Source: Victivallales bacterium
Lineage (GTDB): Bacteria; Verrucomicrobiota; Lentisphaeria; Oligosphaerales; Oligosphaeraceae
Assembly: GCA_017431185.1 (NCBI GenBank)
Contig: JAFRLP010000659.1
Coordinates: forward strand, 1 to 21,466
Direction: 5' to 3'
DNA length: 21,466 nucleotides
Part shown: piece by piece, positions 14,624 through 21,466 of the stretch
Layout: each line of letters opens with the position of its first letter
Numbering within the stretch: the first letter of the stretch is position 1
Made by a program: the position numbers and the translations under genes
Notes under the pieces: model-generated
What the model saw: the letters and a program-made list of their open reading frames with translations, nothing else
Database searches by the model: none
What the model was told of the DNA's origin: nothing

Positions 14624-15508
14624 TTAGAGATTTTCTCCGCCAGCGGCCAGCACGGTGTTGTGCATCAGCATGGTGATGGTTATGGGCCCGACGCCGCCTG
14701 GCACTGGAGTGATGAATGAGGCGATTTGGCTGACCTCGGCAAAATCGACGTCCCCGACAAGACGGTAGCCTTTGGGGCTGGACGGGTCATCCACGCGGTT
14801 GACTCCGACGTCGATGACCGCCGCGCCTGGGCGCACCATGTCGGCGGTGATGGTATGCGGTCTGCCGACGGCGGCAATCAGAATGTCCGCCTGAAGCGTG
14901 AAATTCTTCAAATCGCGTGTTTTGGTATGGCAAAGGGTGACGGTGGCATTCCCTGTGGGCGCCTTCTGGATGAGCAGGTTGGCCAAGGGTTTGCCGACGA
15001 TGTTGCTGCGGCCCACCACCACCACATGCGCCCCCTCCAGGGGGATTCCGCTGCGCAGGATGAGTTGCACGACGCCATGCGGCGTGCAGGGCAGGAAAGC
15101 CTTTTCGCCGATGACCATGCGTCCGACATTGACGGGATGGAAGCCATCGACGTCCTTGTCGGGGCTGATGGAGTCGATGACCCTGCTTTCGGAGATATGG
15201 CGTGGCAGGGGAAGTTGCACCAGGACGCCGTGGACCTCGGGATTGGCGTTGCATTCGGCTATCAGCGCCAGCAGTTCCTCTTCCGTCGTGTTGGCGGGCA
15301 GGCGATGGTCAAACGAGCGAATGCCAAGTTCCGCGCATGTCCGCTCCTTGGCGGTGACGTAGGAGCGGCTGGCAGGGTCATCCCCGACCAGGATGACCGC
15401 CAATCCCGGCGGCACACCGCGAAGGGTGCGCAACTTCTCGACTTGGCTCTTGAGTTCGGCGCGGATGTCGGAGGCGACTTGCTTTCCATCTATGATTGTG
15501 GCGGGCAT
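14624..15508 (-). CDS. folD: Bifunctional methylenetetrahydrofolate dehydrogenase/cyclohydrolase FolD
   Basis: A 294-residue cytosolic enzyme that interconverts 5,10-methylene-THF and 10-formyl-THF using NADP. Motifs in order: ASRSYVTAKERTCAELGI with catalytic Tyr50 and Lys54, VQLPLPRH (97-104), KDVDGFHPVNVGR with Asp121, the Rossmann VVVGRSNIVGKPLANLL, CHTKT, ADILIAAVGRP, and PVPGGVGPITITMLMHNT near the end. Full length for the family. No Shine-Dalgarno precedes the ATG. The 78-bp gap before it is the widest in the block, so a separate promoter is possible, but I could not identify one. It is followed after one base by the rsmB-like gene. Confidence 0.97.
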   Translation of the reverse strand: MPATIIDGKQVASDIRAELKSQVEKLRTLRGVPPGLAVILVGDDPASRSYVTAKERTCAELGIRSFDHRLPANTTEEELLALIAECNANPEVHGVLVQLPLPRHISESRVIDSISPDKDVDGFHPVNVGRMVIGEKAFLPCTPHGVVQLILRSGIPLEGAHVVVVGRSNIVGKPLANLLIQKAPTGNATVTLCHTKTRDLKNFTLQADILIAAVGRPHTITADMVRPGAAVIDVGVNRVDDPSSPKGYRLVGDVDFAEVSQIASFITPVPGGVGPITITMLMHNTVLAAGGENL

Positions 15509-15586
15509 GGCAGGGAAACGGGAGCGGTATCGGCTGCGATTGCGCCGAAAAATTGAACATCGAATGTCATCCGGGAGGCAACGTCG

Positions 15587-16183
15587 CTATTCTCGGATAA
15601 TACGGTTGGGGACTTGACGGTGGGAGGCATGGATGCAGGCGACTCCCATCGAGGTCTCGTCCAAGACCGTGAAGTGGTTTTCGCGGAGAAGCCGTTTGAG
15701 CAGTTCAGGCTGGGCAAGATTGCGGGTGGCGATGTCCACCGCCCCTCCCGACAGATGGGAGGAGATGTACCCTTCGGTTCGGCGCCGAAGGATGTCGTAG
15801 GTCTCGGCTGCGGTGAGCATCCGTTTTTTCGCCTTGCGCGCCTGGACTATCTGGCGGATGTAGGATGGATAGCCGTGACGGCAGTACATCCCCTCCAGCT
15901 GCTTCTGGCTGAAGCCAGCCATCAGAGCCGCCGTATGGCGTAGTGTGCGACGCGCGGAGGTGACGGTGAAGCGCGCGCCGGTCAACTTCTGGTAACGGCG
16001 CGCCACCACGCCCAGGTCACGCCGTACAACCGGCTCCAATGTGGTGAGTGAATCCCTGGAGCAAGTGTACAGAAAAGGCGAGGAAGGGGAATGAGGCGTT
16101 GGACGGGGCTGGCGCGTCGTCGCGCACCCCGCCACCAGCGCCAGCGGAAGCCAGAGCAGGCGGCGGGGCCACACTCCCCCCAT
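15587..16183 (-). CDS. M15-family peptidase-like lipoprotein (D-Ala-D-Ala carboxypeptidase type)
   Basis: A 198-residue lipoprotein. The signal RRLLWLPLALVAGC has a clear lipobox with Cys20. The mature part holds VTSARRT (74-80) and the M15 zinc signature SSHLSGGAVDI, i.e. SxHxxGxAxD with His143 and Asp150, then CIHASH with His185/His188 supplying the third ligand. Such enzymes trim peptidoglycan stem peptides at the cell envelope; murein-endopeptidase-type activity is equally possible. The frame runs up to a TTG at 16237, inside the upstream gene. The ATG at 16183 is chosen because it puts the signal peptide at the terminus and leaves a 7-base gap, with a TAGG/AAAGG ribosome-site-like stretch overlapping the upstream stop. 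Relatively diverged from known members. Confidence 0.75.
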   Translation of the reverse strand: MGGVWPRRLLWLPLALVAGCATTRQPRPTPHSPSSPFLYTCSRDSLTTLEPVVRRDLGVVARRYQKLTGARFTVTSARRTLRHTAALMAGFSQKQLEGMYCRHGYPSYIRQIVQARKAKKRMLTAAETYDILRRRTEGYISSHLSGGAVDIATRNLAQPELLKRLLRENHFTVLDETSMGVACIHASHRQVPNRIIRE

Positions 16184-16190
16184 CCTTTGC

Positions 16191-17441
16191 CTACCGATGG
16201 TTGGAACGGTTTTGGAGGCTCTCATACACTTGTTCAAACAGCGGCAGATGAGATTCGATGGCCTCTGGATGGAGAAGTTCCGACATCAGCCTCGGGGTCA
16301 AGTCCTGGCGCTCGTTGAAGGCCTTGTGGAACAGGCTCACATAGTAGCCCACCAGGAAGTCCTGCAGGCTGAGAATGTTCTTGTTCAGCGCGACGGAACG
16401 CATCGTGGGCGGAACGTCATTGGACTCGGGGCGTTCCCAGAGGCAGCCGCCGCAGACCAGGGAGTAGATGGTGCCCTGCCAGGGCTTGTCCTCCAGCGGG
16501 CAGTCCTGGGTGGTGGCTGCGCGCAGCGCCTCGTTGGAGAGAATGCGCGCATCTTCCTGGCTGAGGCAGTTGTAGATGTTGTTCAGGACGGCCTCGCGGG
16601 TGGGGCCGTCTGGAATGTACCAGCGGGTGGCCTTCATGTAATCCTCGAAGGGGGCGCTGCGGAGGTCGTTGCCATTGGCGTCGGTCTTGCCCGCGTAGCG
16701 GCTCTGGCGAGGATTGACAGGGGGAGTCCAGGTGACGACCTGGGTGCCGTCCTCCGCCGTGTCCAGCCTGAATTGGTTGGGATAGCTGGCCAGGTAGGCC
16801 TCCAGGGTCTCGAATCCGAAGTCCTCGGGGGCGAACTCGGGCAGTGCGTCCGCCAGTTCGTCATCCAGGTCATCGACGTTCATGCTGCCGTTGGTGAGGA
16901 TGTTGCGGATGGTGCGGAGGACGGTGTTCTTGTCCACTCCGCTGCAGATGGCCGCCTGCAGGCCATTTGGGGTCAGGTAGAGGTACTGGTCGCAGTTGCG
17001 CACCAGAATGTTGGCGACCGTGCCCTCGATGCCGATGCCTATGACGGTGCGTCCCGTCGATTTGAGATAGTTGACCAGCGGAAGGAAGGAGGAATCGCCG
17101 GAGGCGATGACGAACAGTCCCACCTCTGGGTCGGTGAGCAGGGCGGCCATGCCGCAGGTGCAGCCCAGGCCGGTGTCGATGTTCTTGCCGTTGTTGTAGC
17201 CGGCACGGATGGTGTGCTGCATCTCAACGCCGTTGAACACCATGTCCAGAGCCATTTTGCGCAGTTTGGGGTTGCTCCAGTCCGCGTAGGCCTTGCGTAC
17301 AGTGGCGACGGCCCCGATGGTCTGGGTGACGTGATTGAGGATGGTGCGGACTGTGAAGCTGTTTTTCAGGTCGGCATGATAGTCCATTCCAAAGAATAGA
17401 TTTTCACAGTCAATGAGGATGGCGGCTTTTTTGGGGTCCAT
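16191..17441 (-). CDS. NYN-domain (LabA/DUF88-like) protein with LOTUS/OST-HTH domain
   Basis: A 416-residue putative RNA-binding nuclease. Residues 5-155 form a NYN/PIN-like domain: AAILIDCENLFFG (Asp11, Asn14), NNGKNIDTGLG (Asp89), VGLFVIASGDSSFLPLVNYLKSTGR (Asp116). Two positions usually acidic seem replaced: Thr95 where LabA proteins have Asp, and Ser118 in SGDSSF. Residues 170-240 match a LOTUS/OST-HTH domain (VLRTIRNIL, then FAPEDFGFETLEAYLASYPNQFRL and VVTW), which binds RNA. The remaining 170 residues are unrecognised. The longer frame to a TTG at 17492 is rejected: the extra codons are low-complexity and overlap the previous gene. No Shine-Dalgarno precedes the ATG at 17441. Probably acts on RNA; the target is unknown. 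Confidence 0.82.
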   Translation of the reverse strand: MDPKKAAILIDCENLFFGMDYHADLKNSFTVRTILNHVTQTIGAVATVRKAYADWSNPKLRKMALDMVFNGVEMQHTIRAGYNNGKNIDTGLGCTCGMAALLTDPEVGLFVIASGDSSFLPLVNYLKSTGRTVIGIGIEGTVANILVRNCDQYLYLTPNGLQAAICSGVDKNTVLRTIRNILTNGSMNVDDLDDELADALPEFAPEDFGFETLEAYLASYPNQFRLDTAEDGTQVVTWTPPVNPRQSRYAGKTDANGNDLRSAPFEDYMKATRWYIPDGPTREAVLNNIYNCLSQEDARILSNEALRAATTQDCPLEDKPWQGTIYSLVCGGCLWERPESNDVPPTMRSVALNKNILSLQDFLVGYYVSLFHKAFNERQDLTPRLMSELLHPEAIESHLPLFEQVYESLQNRSNHR

Positions 17442-17483
17442 GGTTGATGAGGGTTGATGGTTGGGGTTGTGGGTTATGGGTTT
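17442..17483. repeat. Low-complexity GGTTGATG/GGGTT stretch before the NYN gene
   Basis: GGTTGATG occurs at 17442-17449 and 17452-17459, followed by iterated GGGTT/GGGTTATGGG. On the coding strand this is an ACC/CCA-rich leader without a Shine-Dalgarno, and the stop of the preceding gene (17474-17476) lies in it. It may be slippage-prone. Confidence 0.55.
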
Positions 17484-18109
17484 ATGATACAAGGCAATTG
17501 CGAAAAATCATTGAGGATGGCGTGTGCCTTCTGGTCTCTCATTTTGCCGAAGCCCCAGGCACAGAAGCAGGCTTTGACCCCAGCGCGGGCGGCGGCCTCC
17601 AGGTCAGTCCAGTGGTCGCCGAACATCCAGGTCTGGTCAAGGCTGGCATGGGTCATTTGCACGGCAAGGAGCAGGCCGTCAGGCGCTGGCTTGAGCGCCG
17701 GCGCGCTCTCGCCGCCCAAAAGCACGGAGAGCAGTTTCCGCAGACCGAGCGACTCAAGAATGCGCTGCGCGGCCTCCGTCGGCTTGTTGGTCACGACGGC
17801 GAGTTGGTGTTGCCGGGCCAGTGTCGCCATGGTCTCCGCGACATGGGGATAGAGGCAGGTCTGGTCAAGCAGGTGCTGCTGGTAGCATTCGGAAAATTCC
17901 TGGGCTGCCGCAGTCACCTTCTCTTCGCTGTCCAGACCAGGCAGGGCGCGCTTGACCAGCACGCGCTTGCCCTCGCCAACCATGGAGACCACTTGGGCCA
18001 GTTCCAGGGGAGGCAGATGGTGGCGGGCTCGCATCATATTGACTCCCGTGGTCAAATCCGCGCGGGAATCAATGAGCGTACCGTCCAAATCGAAAATCAG
18101 TAAAGCCAT
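17474..18109 (-). CDS. HAD-superfamily hydrolase, phosphoglycolate phosphatase-like
   Basis: A 211-residue cytosolic HAD phosphatase. Motif I is LLIFDLDGTLIDS (nucleophile Asp7, Asp9), the helical cap covers about 15-85, motif II is AVVTNKPT, motif III is ALKPAPDGL (Lys of KPAP) and motif IV is WMFGDHWTDLEAAARAG. The order and the TNKP and KP(A)P(D) signatures are typical of Gph, which hydrolyses 2-phosphoglycolate from DNA repair or oxygenation side reactions; related substrates cannot be excluded. The motif IV serine is replaced by His (GDHWTD instead of GDSxxD), a mild deviation. It starts 2 bases after the stop of the GT-C gene (TGActATG). Confidence 0.85.
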   Translation of the reverse strand: MALLIFDLDGTLIDSRADLTTGVNMMRARHHLPPLELAQVVSMVGEGKRVLVKRALPGLDSEEKVTAAAQEFSECYQQHLLDQTCLYPHVAETMATLARQHQLAVVTNKPTEAAQRILESLGLRKLLSVLLGGESAPALKPAPDGLLLAVQMTHASLDQTWMFGDHWTDLEAAARAGVKACFCAWGFGKMRDQKAHAILNDFSQLPCIINP

Positions 18110-18111
18110 AG

Positions 18112-19680
18112 TCAGATGGTCTTGCCGTCCAGTTTACGGCGTGGTTTTGGTGGCTGTCGCATAGGCTGGACATAGAGTTGACGGTCAGCGCAGCGGCTCA
18201 CGAGCGTCATCCCGCCAGGCGTGCCCAGGTTCGCCAGCAGCTCCTGAGACTCGCCGAAGCCCGCGTGGGCAAACAAGTCGGCTGCAATCTGCGGATTTTT
18301 GGCGATGACCCAGAGAAGTTTTTCGGCTGGTGCGGATTCGCTCCAGAACTTAGGCCGTGAATGGTTGGGACTGACGACCCTTCCTTGCTCGCCGCCGTTC
18401 ATCATCCAGTAGAAATTGGCGGTGGGCAAATCGTATTCGTCCGTCAGCACGGCGGCTGAATCAATCCACTGCTCTTCACGGAGAATGGCCGTGGCGGTGC
18501 GCAGGCCCGTGGCTCCCCTGTAATACTGTTGCAGGAGGTTGCTCGGGGAACGTCCTTCCATCAGGGCGTCGGCAGTCAGTTCGCTGGCCACGTTTTCGGT
18601 GACGAAGGCGGTGAGCAGTATCAGCAGGGCCAAGGCAGGGAACAGCAGTCGTGTGGCGACACCGCGAATCCTGCTGAAGAGCAGCAGGGCCAGAGTCCAG
18701 AAGGGGAGGAAGACCAGGAACACCCTGGGATAGGGAGCGTGGGCGGGACGCGCCAGCAGCATCGTACACGCCAGCAATGCCAGGGCAACCGCCAGCGTCC
18801 AGGCCGTCGCCTTGGTCAGCAGGTCGCCCTCCCCCATTCGCTTGGGCCAGAGAAGAAGCAGCAGGGGAATCGCGCCGTGCAGGGCAAAGCCCAGCAGGAC
18901 ATTCCCCATGGCCAGCCAGGCGGAAGGCCACCCGGCTGGCTCGGCAGCCGCCCGCTGGAAACTTTCCCAGATGGTCAGGTAATAGGCCGTTCCCAGGCAG
19001 CCGCAAAGTGCAGCCGGAAGCCCAGTCCACAGGCCCTGCCAGCGGAATTTGCCGCTTTGCCATGCGCCCAGGATGGCCAGGAACGCCGCCAGGGCAATCA
19101 CGAAGAGGAAATTGCTGGGAATGACCAATGGCATCAGCAGACTGCAGAGGCAGGCGATGAGTTGCCCTGGCCATTGGTGGCTGGCCTGCCATTCCAGAGC
19201 GGCGGAGATGGCGATTCCCGCCAGCAGCATGCTCATGGAGTAGCCGCGAATCTGGTAGGCGAAGGCCGTGAACACTGGACTGATGGCCAGCAGGAGCCCG
19301 CCCGCGTTCGCCAGTTGCGCCCCCACCCATTTGCGCCAGTGGCAGACCACGAGGGCAATGAGGGCGGCTCCGCATAGAATGGAGGGCAGACGCACCAGCC
19401 ATTCGGCATCCAGCGCAAAGTTCAGAATACGGACCCACGCCCAGTAGATTGCGGTGGAGAGGATATGGTTGTTGGCGATGGGATAGTTGCGGAACACGGC
19501 TCCCCAAAGACCTTTTCCCTGGGGATCCAGCACAAAGTTTCCAAGGGTGAGCACCTCGTCGTACCAGTATTCGGCAAGGCTCCAGGGAAGGATGCGGACA
19601 CCATACACCACCAGGGCGACTGCCAGCCAGAACAGGCGGGAGTCGGTAAACTGGAGGGATTTGGTTCCGCTGGCGCTCAT
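18112..19680 (-). CDS. GT-C superfamily membrane glycosyltransferase (PMT/ArnT-like)
   Basis: A 522-residue polytopic membrane protein with about ten or eleven transmembrane segments. After the first comes [15 protein letters not shown], the first extracytoplasmic loop with the acidic YDE motif characteristic of GT-C enzymes that use polyprenyl-phosphate sugars, then [19 protein letters not shown] soluble C-terminal region (about 390-522) follows the last helix. It would transfer a sugar from an undecaprenyl or dolichyl-type carrier to a protein, lipid or polysaccharide outside the membrane; the acceptor is unknown. The ATG at 19680 overlaps the folE stop as ATGA, with AAGGGA four bases upstream. 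The longer GTG-initiated frame reaching 19818 lies within folE and is rejected. Confidence 0.85.
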   Translation of the reverse strand: MSASGTKSLQFTDSRLFWLAVALVVYGVRILPWSLAEYWYDEVLTLGNFVLDPQGKGLWGAVFRNYPIANNHILSTAIYWAWVRILNFALDAEWLVRLPSILCGAALIALVVCHWRKWVGAQLANAGGLLLAISPVFTAFAYQIRGYSMSMLLAGIAISAALEWQASHQWPGQLIACLCSLLMPLVIPSNFLFVIALAAFLAILGAWQSGKFRWQGLWTGLPAALCGCLGTAYYLTIWESFQRAAAEPAGWPSAWLAMGNVLLGFALHGAIPLLLLLWPKRMGEGDLLTKATAWTLAVALALLACTMLLARPAHAPYPRVFLVFLPFWTLALLLFSRIRGVATRLLFPALALLILLTAFVTENVASELTADALMEGRSPSNLLQQYYRGATGLRTATAILREEQWIDSAAVLTDEYDLPTANFYWMMNGGEQGRVVSPNHSRPKFWSESAPAEKLLWVIAKNPQIAADLFAHAGFGESQELLANLGTPGGMTLVSRCADRQLYVQPMRQPPKPRRKLDGKTI

Positions 19681-20243
19681 AATGTCCCTTGGTGAATCAG
19701 TTGGAGGAACTCGTTGCGCGTCACGGATGACTTGAGGAACGACCCGCGCATCGCGCTGGTCACCATGCAGGAGTTCTGCTTTTCCACCCCGCGCATCATC
19801 ATGCACAGGTGGCGGCACTCCATCACCACACCCACGCCAACCGCGTCTATCTTTTGGCGGATGTAGTCAGCCAGTTGCTGGGTGAGGCGTTCCTGAATCT
19901 GGAGTCGTCGGGCGAAGCAGTCCACCAGCCGCGCCAGTTTGCTCACTCCAAAGACCTTGCCATTGGGAATGTAGCCGATGTGGCAACGTCCAAAGAAGGG
20001 CATCAGATGATGCTCGCAGAGGCTGTAAACCTCAATGTCGCGCACAATCACCATGTGGTTGCAGGAGTCGTTGAACAACGCCTCGCCGACCACGGCATCA
20101 GGATTCTGCTGATAGCCGCGTGTCAGAAAGGCCAGAGCCTTCGCCACGCGCTCGGGGGTTTTGCGCAGCCCCTCCCGCTCGGTGTCCTCGCCGAGATTGG
20201 CCAGCAATTGGCGGATGAGTTCCTGGTTCTCTGTTTCGTTCAT
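19677..20243 (-). CDS. folE: GTP cyclohydrolase I
   Basis: A 188-residue enzyme converting GTP to 7,8-dihydroneopterin triphosphate, the first step of folate and other pterin synthesis. It shows [20 protein letters not shown], the zinc/active-site motif [13 protein letters not shown] (Cys76, His79 in this numbering), the [30 protein letters not shown] block, [12 protein letters not shown] with the third zinc ligand Cys147, and SAMRG. Normal length. The ATG at 20243 starts 2 bases after the upstream TGA; an in-frame GTG at 20249 overlaps that stop as GTGA and is a possible alternative. Its direct coupling to a class II aldolase is the interesting context. folD lies in the same block. Confidence 0.97.
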   Translation of the reverse strand: MNETENQELIRQLLANLGEDTEREGLRKTPERVAKALAFLTRGYQQNPDAVVGEALFNDSCNHMVIVRDIEVYSLCEHHLMPFFGRCHIGYIPNGKVFGVSKLARLVDCFARRLQIQERLTQQLADYIRQKIDAVGVGVVMECRHLCMMMRGVEKQNSCMVTSAMRGSFLKSSVTRNEFLQLIHQGTL

Positions 20244-20245
20244 GT

Positions 20246-20899
20246 TCACTGGTGCTGGCTGGTTTTGACCCGACCGACAAAATTGTCCAATTCAAGCAGT
20301 TGTGTGTCCGTGAGACGGTGGAAATCACCCAGTTGACGGGTGGCCAAGGTCATCTTGGCAGCAGCCTCGACCAGTTCCAGGCGGTCAAACGCCTCAAGCA
20401 GGGTCTTTCCGACGGTGACGACGCCGTGGTTCTCCAGCAGGACACAGGGATAATCGACCAGTTTGTCCGAGGTCAACCGCGCAAGTTCCCCGCTGCCCAT
20501 CAGCGCGTAGGGAACGACTGGGATGCCCTCCCCCAGAATCGCATACGTCTCCGCCGTGAGTTTCGTGTCAATGGGAATGCGCGAGGCGGTGAACGAACCC
20601 GCCGTGGACGGATGGGCGTGGACTATCGCTGATATCTCCGCACGCTTCTGGTAGATGGCCAGATGCATCCCCGTCTCTATGCTCAGGTGCAGTTCGGGAG
20701 TGAGGTTTTCCCCGTCCAGAGTGACCAGTCCTACGCCAGCCGCCGACAGTTCCCCCTTGTCCAGTTTGGAGGCAGTGATGGCCACCGTGCCGTCAGTGCA
20801 GCGCAAGGAGATGTTTCCGCCAGAGGTGGTGGTCAGCCCCTGTCGATAGAGCCGTCGCATGAAAGCGGCGGCCTGTTCGCGTTCATGGATATTGCGCAT
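20246..20899 (-). CDS. Class II aldolase/adducin-family protein (fuculose-phosphate-aldolase-like)
   Basis: A 217-residue metal-dependent aldolase-family protein. [13 protein letters not shown] (21-33) is the phosphate-binding loop, ITASKLDKG follows, [15 protein letters not shown] carries the expected catalytic Glu75, [10 protein letters not shown] gives zinc ligands His94 and His96, and [25 protein letters not shown] gives His158. All residues needed for L-fuculose-1-phosphate-type aldol cleavage are present. Substrate specificity is not readable; a related sugar-phosphate epimerase or methylthioribulose-phosphate dehydratase role is possible. The frame extends to 21208 by running through lemA in another frame; the ATG at 20899, right after lemA's tandem stops, is the real start. 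It precedes folE by 2 bases. Confidence 0.88.
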   Translation of the reverse strand: MRNIHEREQAAAFMRRLYRQGLTTTSGGNISLRCTDGTVAITASKLDKGELSAAGVGLVTLDGENLTPELHLSIETGMHLAIYQKRAEISAIVHAHPSTAGSFTASRIPIDTKLTAETYAILGEGIPVVPYALMGSGELARLTSDKLVDYPCVLLENHGVVTVGKTLLEAFDRLELVEAAAKMTLATRQLGDFHRLTDTQLLELDNFVGRVKTSQHQ

Positions 20900-20903
20900 T
20901 CTA

Positions 20904-21466
20904 CTAGAATTTGACTTGAGGAACTGCTTTGGCGGATTCCTCGATCTCGAAATACTTGCGGGTGGAGAACCCCAATTGTCCGGCAAAGATAGAGCCGGGA
21001 AACTGACGGATGCTGGTGTTGAAGCGGCGAACTGCCTCGTTGTAGGTTTTCCGCGCCACGGCGATGCGGTTCTCCGTGCCGGCCAATTCGTCCTGCAAGG
21101 CCGCGAAGTTCTGACTGGACTTGAGTTCAGGGTTGCTTTCCGTGAAGGCAAGCAGACGCGATAGTGCGCTGGACACCTCGCCTTCCGCCTTGGCACGGGA
21201 TTCCACATCCGTCGCGCCAGCCAGTCTGGCGCGCGAGTCGGTCAGCAGTTTGAAAACCTCGTTTTCATGCTTGGTGATGCCTTTGACCGTCTCCACCAAC
21301 TGCGGAATGAGGTCGGAACGGCGTTTGAGTTGGTTATCGACCTGGCTCCAGGCTGCCGTGACCGCCTCGTCCTGGCCTATCAGCGAATTCTTGGCGGAGA
21401 TGTAGGCGCAGCCGCCAATCAGAAGGATAGCCACCGCAATGACAATGATTCCCACCATTCCTTTCA
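20904..21466 (-). CDS. lemA: LemA-family protein (start probably just outside the window)
   Basis: A protein of at least 184 residues: one N-terminal membrane segment (GIIVIAVAILLIGG, followed by a Cys in a lipobox-like context) and a long helical bundle with LIGQDEAVTAAWSQVDNQLKRRSDLIPQLVETVKG, the LemA hallmark, then NFAALQDELAGTENRIAVARKTYNEAVRRFN and FPGSIFA. LemA proteins are envelope-associated, often paired with a TPM-domain or M48 protease gene; function is not settled. The ATG at 21458 has no room for a ribosome site (AAAGGA abuts it). The codons upstream read xTG-AAA-GGA-ATG to the window edge, so the natural start is probably the NTG whose first base is at 21467, giving MKGMVGIIV. 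It ends in TAG TAG one base before the aldolase start. Confidence 0.93.
   Translation of the reverse strand, partial: KGMVGIIVIAVAILLIGGCAYISAKNSLIGQDEAVTAAWSQVDNQLKRRSDLIPQLVETVKGITKHENEVFKLLTDSRARLAGATDVESRAKAEGEVSSALSRLLAFTESNPELKSSQNFAALQDELAGTENRIAVARKTYNEAVRRFNTSIRQFPGSIFAGQLGFSTRKYFEIEESAKAVPQVKF

Noticed and set aside
16197..17399. 400-codon plus-strand frame opposite the NYN-LOTUS gene
   Set aside because: Gly/Val/Ala-rich antisense shadow without start signals; the NYN and LOTUS motifs are on the minus strand.
18476..19507. 343-codon minus-strand frame inside the GT-C gene
   Set aside because: Out-of-frame shadow lacking membrane segments; the GT-C frame shows the expected helices and YDE motif.
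19681..19818. GTG-initiated extension of the GT-C gene
   Set aside because: It lies wholly in folE and has no similarity to a GT-C N-terminus; ATG with AAGGGA at 19680 fits better.
20900..21208. N-terminal extension of the class II aldolase frame
   Set aside because: It is lemA read in another frame, rich in Arg/Pro/Ser; the aldolase domain begins at the ATG at 20899.

Overview
The window looks like part of a chromosome from a moderately GC-rich bacterium of the Planctomycetota-Verrucomicrobiota-Chlamydiota group, most likely a Lentisphaerota (Victivallis-like) species. This is inferred from gene content: a LacI-type regulator, an H-X9-DG pseudopilin-like protein and a very large secreted GH42-like glycosidase in one operon is a layout I associate with that phylum. 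No rRNA, tRNA, CRISPR array or transposase gene was seen.

Layout. (1) 1-385 is the 3' end of leuS. It converges on a small membrane protein with an HEVGH motif (566-1123, minus). (2) 1124-1266 is a divergent control region with two near-identical 18-bp palindromes, 54 bp apart centre to centre, around a TTGACA/TATAGT promoter. It leads into a plus-strand operon (1267-7035): LacI-type repressor, pseudopilin-like protein, 1315-residue glycosidase. The simplest reading is an autoregulated polysaccharide-use operon. (3) 7036-7325 holds a nested inverted/direct repeat. Then come a two-lobed alpha/beta hydrolase (7326-9338, plus) and a convergent MgtC/SapB-type membrane protein (9375-10064, minus). 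(4) 10200-11270 is an AT-richer accessory island: a three-gene minus-strand operon (DUF3990, an unnamed small protein, DUF3791). It is bracketed by 50-bp direct repeats differing at one base, each containing a consensus-like sigma-70 promoter facing minus. One copy drives the island operon; the other would drive mgtC. (5) A secreted esterase-like alpha/beta hydrolase (11353-13161, plus) reads away from the island.

(6) From 21466 down to 13258 everything is on the minus strand and tightly packed: lemA, a class II aldolase, folE, a GT-C membrane glycosyltransferase, a phosphoglycolate-phosphatase-like HAD enzyme, a NYN-LOTUS RNase-like protein, an M15 peptidase lipoprotein, folD and an RsmB-like rRNA methyltransferase. 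Gaps are mostly 1-8 nt or ATGA-type overlaps, so most are probably co-transcribed. This is a housekeeping block (one-carbon/pterin metabolism, RNA, envelope) with no single obvious pathway.

The parts most worth pursuing are the DUF3990/DUF3791 island with its promoter-bearing flanking repeats, the two-operator LacI-pseudopilin-glycosidase cassette, and the HEVGH membrane protein whose promoter predicts a nearly leaderless mRNA.
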